From: Odobenus rosmarus divergens
Lineage: Eukaryota > Chordata > Mammalia > Carnivora > Odobenidae
DNA: 64,000 nt
Direction of reading: 5' to 3'
NCBI RefSeq assembly: GCF_000321225.1
Contig: NW_004450458.1
Span: 1,522,807-1,586,806 of the forward strand
Both the position numbers and the translations under genes were made by a program. Below are positions 54,401 through 60,400 of this stretch, piece by piece. Numbering within the stretch: position 1 is the stretch's first letter; every line of letters starts with the position of its first letter. The notes beneath the pieces were generated by a model, which saw only the letters and a list, made by a program, of their open reading frames with translations, was not told where the DNA came from and ran no database searches.

Positions 54401-57400
54401 TCATGATCTGAGCCCAAGGCAGACGCTTAACCAACTGAGCCACCCAGGCGTCCCTCATTAAAAATATTTAAGACAAAATAAAATGGACCTCAGGCAAACC
54501 AAGACATACTTTACAACAAAATCTCTCTACATTGCCATAGGACTACCCTGAGATGGTGAATAAAGCCAAACACTGAAACCTGTTTTATGTCATTTAGACA
54601 AATATTTATATCAGAATATTCTAATGAAGAGTAAATAGTCAATTAGTGGTAAATAATATACTTACCTTTACTACTACTCCTGGAAATAATCTAGAAGAAA
54701 AAGTAAAGCTTGTATTATTATTTTTTTTTTAAAGATTTTATTTATTTATTTGGCAGAGAGAGACACAGCGAAAGAGGGAACACAAGCAGGGAGAGTGGGA
54801 GAGGGAGAAGCAGGCTTCCCGCGGAGCAGGGAGCCCCACGCAGGGCTCGATCCCAGCACCCTGGGATCATGACCTGAGCCGAAGGCAGACACTGAACGAC
54901 TGAGCCACCCAGGCGCCCCATAAAGCTTGTATTATTTTTAAAAACCATTATCAACTCTAACATTAATTCATTAGTGCTGATAGTTCTCTAACAGGCAGGA
55001 GTCGACTTTCATTAGTAGAAAAAAACTGAGAAATCCTATTTGACCTTCAATCACTATTAAAATCAGCTTATCGCCCTTAAACAGGTGAATGATGTATGCA
55101 TGAAAATAAACCACTTCATTTGTCTATAGCACTGGTTAGATATGGTTTCTACTTCATATAATGTTCTAATAAAATGAGAGTCTTGGTAAAACCCACATCT
55201 TAGAAAACATAAGTTTTATAAATAACTGAAGATTCCTACAAATAATCAATGGTATGTATTCAGTGAGGCATCCAACCTCATCCTTACCAAGGCTGTGTCA
55301 AAGAAGTCTTCTATAACATCAGTCAGGGATGTGTCAGATGCTGGATCTGCCATGGTCAGAAATTCTGTTGTTTTTTCAAACCAGGAAACCATGTACATAA
55401 GAGAAAAAACACTGATGGAAACTTCTATGACAACTGTCTATTCGATAGTTTCATAAATCTTTTACCAGAGCAAAATATTTTTAAGATTGGTTTCTATAAC
55501 ATTTCAATTAGACCTAGTTCTAAGGCCTCCATCTAGAACTCTCCAGAATGAAGTCCTACTGCTATAGAGTTGTACTAATAAGTTCTCAGATACCAGCAAG
55601 TGTTGGCCAAGATTAATGCCAGAAAGTCCTATATAGGGGCTAGTGATTAAAGATTAAGAGATAAATGAGCCTCCCCAACACTGCAGCAATTCTTGTCATC
55701 TGAGAGGCTGTAGAAAACAAACTAATAAAAGGAGATGCAGAATTTGGAAAGCGCTCCAGAAGTATGTTAGTACAATGTATATGTCTCAAGCCTTTCTCTT
55801 GTCAAAAGCTTCCAGCTAATTGGAGATTTGTTTTCCTGTAGGAACATATATCCACATTCACATTAAGTTGCTAGGATTGATAGGATTTAAAATAAACTCC
55901 TATAAACCCTCCAAGAACATTTATTCAAAAAAGCAAAGGCCATCTTTGGACCATTTTTTGCTTATAAAAAAAATTCTGCATGTGTAGTTTGAAATTATCA
56001 ATTGAACATGTAGTAAGAGGAGTTTGTAATGAAAAACGCTTACAAGAATGAGCCTTGGAAACTTGGTCCACTTTGGAGCCAAGAACCCAAAGCACCCCAC
56101 TGGGGACCATGGACAAACCAAATGTTCGCAACCTTGACTGCACATTAGGAAAACCTGGGGAGCTTTGAAACACCCTGACACCCAGGACCCATCACAGACC
56201 CAGTATGTAGCAATCTCTGGTAGTGGGACCCAGAGAGTGCTTGTTAAAGCTCTCCAGGGGATTCTAGTGCACAGCAAGGGTGGCAGGCCACTATTAAGTT
56301 CCAAGTGATGTTTTTGATCTCAAATGAGGCAAAGATTTGTGCTGGACTGCATCATCCACATTCTGAGGCAAACTTTTCTCCAACAGCCTAAGGGAAAAAA
56401 TCCTTCTATACAACGGAACTCACCGCTAAGGTGATATCCGCTCCCCATATCCATACTGAATTTTACACTTTTAAGTAAATTTTTGTCACTATTCCATTTA
56501 CCACCCCAAATCCTATCCGCCCCACTTCAGCATACCAAAATATATTGAGCATAGATACAGAGAAGTGAGGGCAATGCCACATTTGATCAATACTTGGGAC
56601 TAGAAAGTCACTCTCTGGGGGCGCCTGGGTGGCTCAGTCGTTAAGCGTCTGCCTTCGGCTCAGGTCATGATCTCAGGGTCCTGGGATCGAGCCCCGCATC
56701 AGGCTCTCTGCTCAGCGGGAAGCCTGCTTCTCCCTCTCCCCCTGCTTGTGTGTTCCCTCTCTCGCTGTGTCTCTGTCAAATAAAAAATCTTAAAAAAAAA
56801 AAAAAAAGTCCCTCTCTGGACCTACTTAGGTTTCATGATCCTACATTTCCCCACAGCTGTGTGATTACCAGAAGCCAGACAAAATAGTTATTTACATATA
56901 TAATAGGTACTACTCATTATGTATGTCTTATAGGACAAGTTGCTTAATCCTCCAGGATCTTATAAATGCGTTCCTTTCCATAGGAAATTCTTACTCAGGG
57001 GAGAATAAGTTCCCAGTACATTTTGTGCTGACTTGCAAAAATAATCGACTTTAGAAGTATAGAATCTAGTATCCCATCCACTTTGATAGTATCAAAGTAT
57101 TTTTCTTGGCCAAAACCTACAGGAAACAGAACATGCTTTAGAATGTGCCTAAGTTCTGGTTCTGAAATTTCCATCACCAACTGGAATTCCAATGGAATAT
57201 GGAAATTCCCATTTGATTTCAAAACTCCAGTGGAAATTTGATCTGACCCTTTAAGTCTTGGAAGGGTATTTTAAAATCTAAATAGAAAATTCAGGTTGGG
57301 TCAGATCCCAACTCATCTCTGCCCCCACCCCCCAAAACCACCACCACCACCACCACCACCACCACCAGCTTAAGGTTCCAAGTTACCCCTGGAACATCAT

Positions 57401-60400
57401 GTTCCATTTCCTTTGAAATGGTTTTACCTCCTCTTCCAGATTTCCTGTTAACTGCATATGTATACGAGGGAGTTAGGTGGCACTACATGCAAAATGAAAT
57501 ATATAGTTTGCCTAAGCAAAATCCTTAGCTCTACCCCCCCACCCTGCAAACAGTTTTAAAGTCTGAGAGGGGTTAGGGAAAGCCTGGTATTTATTTGGTC
57601 TCCCCCCCCACCCCAAAGAGGGGCCACATAGTTAGAGGCATTTTACAGTAAAAAAGGGCACAAACAGATCTCCCTGAGTCAACCTGGTCCTAACAAACTT
57701 CAGGTACTAGGGTCCAGGGGGTGGGGTGGGGGGGAAGGTTTTAGAACCAGCCAGATCACTCTCCTGCCCCTCTATCTTCCCTCATCTCACCAACAAATCC
57801 AGCATCTAAGGGCTGAAAATCTTGTGAAAAAAGGGATATAACAAGAGATTCCACAAACTCTGCTTTGCTTTCAGACACCATTGTCAAGGCACTCATATTA
57901 CCCTGGGGCTATCCCCTAACAGGATAAAATGTCACAACTGCATGCATTAGAAGAAAAAATTTTGCTCTTTTTCACATTCAACTGAGAGTTTCAAAGTTGG
58001 AAAAATGGGCTGTGCACTCTGAAAAACAGTATGGAGGTTCCTCAAAAAGTTGAAAATAGGGGCACCTGGGTGGCTCAGTTAAGCGTCTGCCTTCGGCTCA
58101 GGTCATGATCCCAGAGTCCTGGGATCGAGCCCAACATCGGGCTCCCTGCTCCACGGGAGGCCTTCTTCTCCCCCTCCCACTCCCCCTGCTTGTGTTCCCT
58201 CTCTCGCTGTGTCTGTCAGATAAATAAATAAAATCTTTAAAAAAAAAAGTTGAAAATAGAGCTACCCTACAACCCAGCAATTGCACTACTAGGTATTTAC
58301 CCCAAAGATACAAATGTAGTGATCCAAAGGGGTACGTGCACCCCAACATTTATAGCAGCAATGTCCACAATAGCCAAACTGTGGAAAGAGCCAAGATGTC
58401 CATCGACAGATGAATGGTTAAAGAACACACATATACATGCGTATGCGCATACAACCATCAAAAAACCCAAAATCTTGCCATTTGCAACCATGTAGATGGA
58501 ACCAGAGGGTATTATGCTAAGCGAAATAAGTCAATCAGAGAAAGACAAGTAGCATATGATCTCGCTGATATGGTCCTCTGTCTTGGTTCTCAAATTCCTC
58601 ATAGGGGAAGGGAGGAAAAGGTGAAACACGATGAAACCAGAGAGGGAGACAAACCATAAGAGACTCTTAATCTCAGGAAACAAACTGAGTGTTGCTGGAG
58701 TGGTGGGGGGTGGGAGGGATGGGGTGGCTGGGTGATAGACATTGGGGAGGGTATGTGCTATGGTGAGCGGTGTGAATTGTGCAAGACTGTTGAATCACAG
58801 ACCTGTACCCCTGAAACAAATACATTCTATGTTAATAAAAAAGAAGATAGTAGGAAGGGAAAAATGAAGGGGGGGAAATCAGAGGGGGAGATGAACCATG
58901 AGAGACTATGGACTCAGAGAAACAAACTGAGGGTTTTAGAGGGGAGGGGGGTGGTGTGATGGGTTAGCCCGGTGATGGGTATTAAGGAGGGTACATTCTG
59001 CATGGAGCACTGGGTGTTATACACAAACAATGAATCATGGAACACTACATCAAAAACTAATGATGTAGTGTATGGTGACTAATGTAACATAATAAAATAA
59101 AATTTTTAAAAAAGTAAAATAAAGAAAAATGGGCTGTGGCAAGGGGAGGTATTTGATCATTTATCTAGATTCAATCTTGTTACTAATGTCTATGAAAAGT
59201 TTTAGAGCCTTTGGTGGGGGTTGTGGGGGGCATATAATTTATTCCCTACTCATTCTCTATTCCCAAGTTAAATTCACTAAAATAATTAAAACATGCGATT
59301 ACAGCATTGGCTTGTCAAGGGGAGAAGACAGTAGGTCTGACTCATTCCTGCACACTCCCAAAGTGCTCAGCACATATCAGGAAACCTATACTGAACTTCA
59401 TCTTTGACTGATATAGGCAATAAGCATCATGACCAATTTCTTTCCAAATTTGGTTTCAAAGGAACAGAAACTATCAAACTAGATAACTAGTTTCATTCCA
59501 GTTCTTTAAATGACCCAAAGCCATACAAAATTAAAACAAGACACTTATCTTTGGGATCAGTCCCTGCTGAATTAGCAAAGGTTCATCTTCTTTGAGGCCA
59601 TCCATGAAGAATCGCTGAACACATTTCAGCAACAGTGAAACATACCGAAACTCATTTTTCTCCAGTTCCTGGGTATTAGACCACACTAAGTTAAAGCCTT
59701 ACAATGAAAGTTACTAAGGGAGTGGATCCTAAAAGTTCTCATCACAAGGAAATTTTTTTTTTTTTTTTAGGTTTTATTTAAGTAATCTCTATACCCGACG
59801 TGGGGCTCGAACTCACAACCCCTTGCTTTTCTGCCTAAGCCAGCCGGGTGCCCTTCGTCACAAGGAAATCTTTTCTCTATTTTTATCTATAGGAGATGAT
59901 GGATGTTAACTTATTGTGGTGATCATTTCACAAGTCAAATCACTATACTGTACACCTTAAAGTTACAGTGCTGTGTGTCAATTACACCTCAATAAAACCT
60001 GGGGGCAGGGAGGGGGGACCTTCCAAGTAATTACACACTGGTATTCTCCCCACAAAAAACAAGTTTACTTGCCTTATTTATTGCTCTGTCAAGATGATAG
60101 AATACAAGATGATTGTATTTTTGAGGAATGTGGCTTGCTCTCTGTTGAAAATATTCTTCTATTTTCTGAAATCCTTTATCATGGAATGTATCAATAATAA
60201 GTGACTGAAGCTGGAAAGTTAATAGTTTGCAAATTATTTTCCCCTAAGAACATTTACTTCATAGTAATATTTCTACCATCAATAATTCAGTGGGGAGGGG
60301 TGCCTGGGTGGCTCAGTCATTAATCATCTGCCTTCGGCTCAGGTCATGATCCCAGAGTCCTGGGATTGGGCCCCGCATCGGGCTCCCTGCTCTGCAGAGA

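Noticed and set aside
56619..56804. tRNA-like A and B box text in SINEs
   Set aside because: Carnivore SINEs derive from a tRNA; these are retroposon copies, not tRNA genes.
57795..57900. Open minus-strand stretch ([13 protein letters not shown]...) in intron 4
   Set aside because: Does not match SYCP2L between exons 4 and 5, which join directly by homology.
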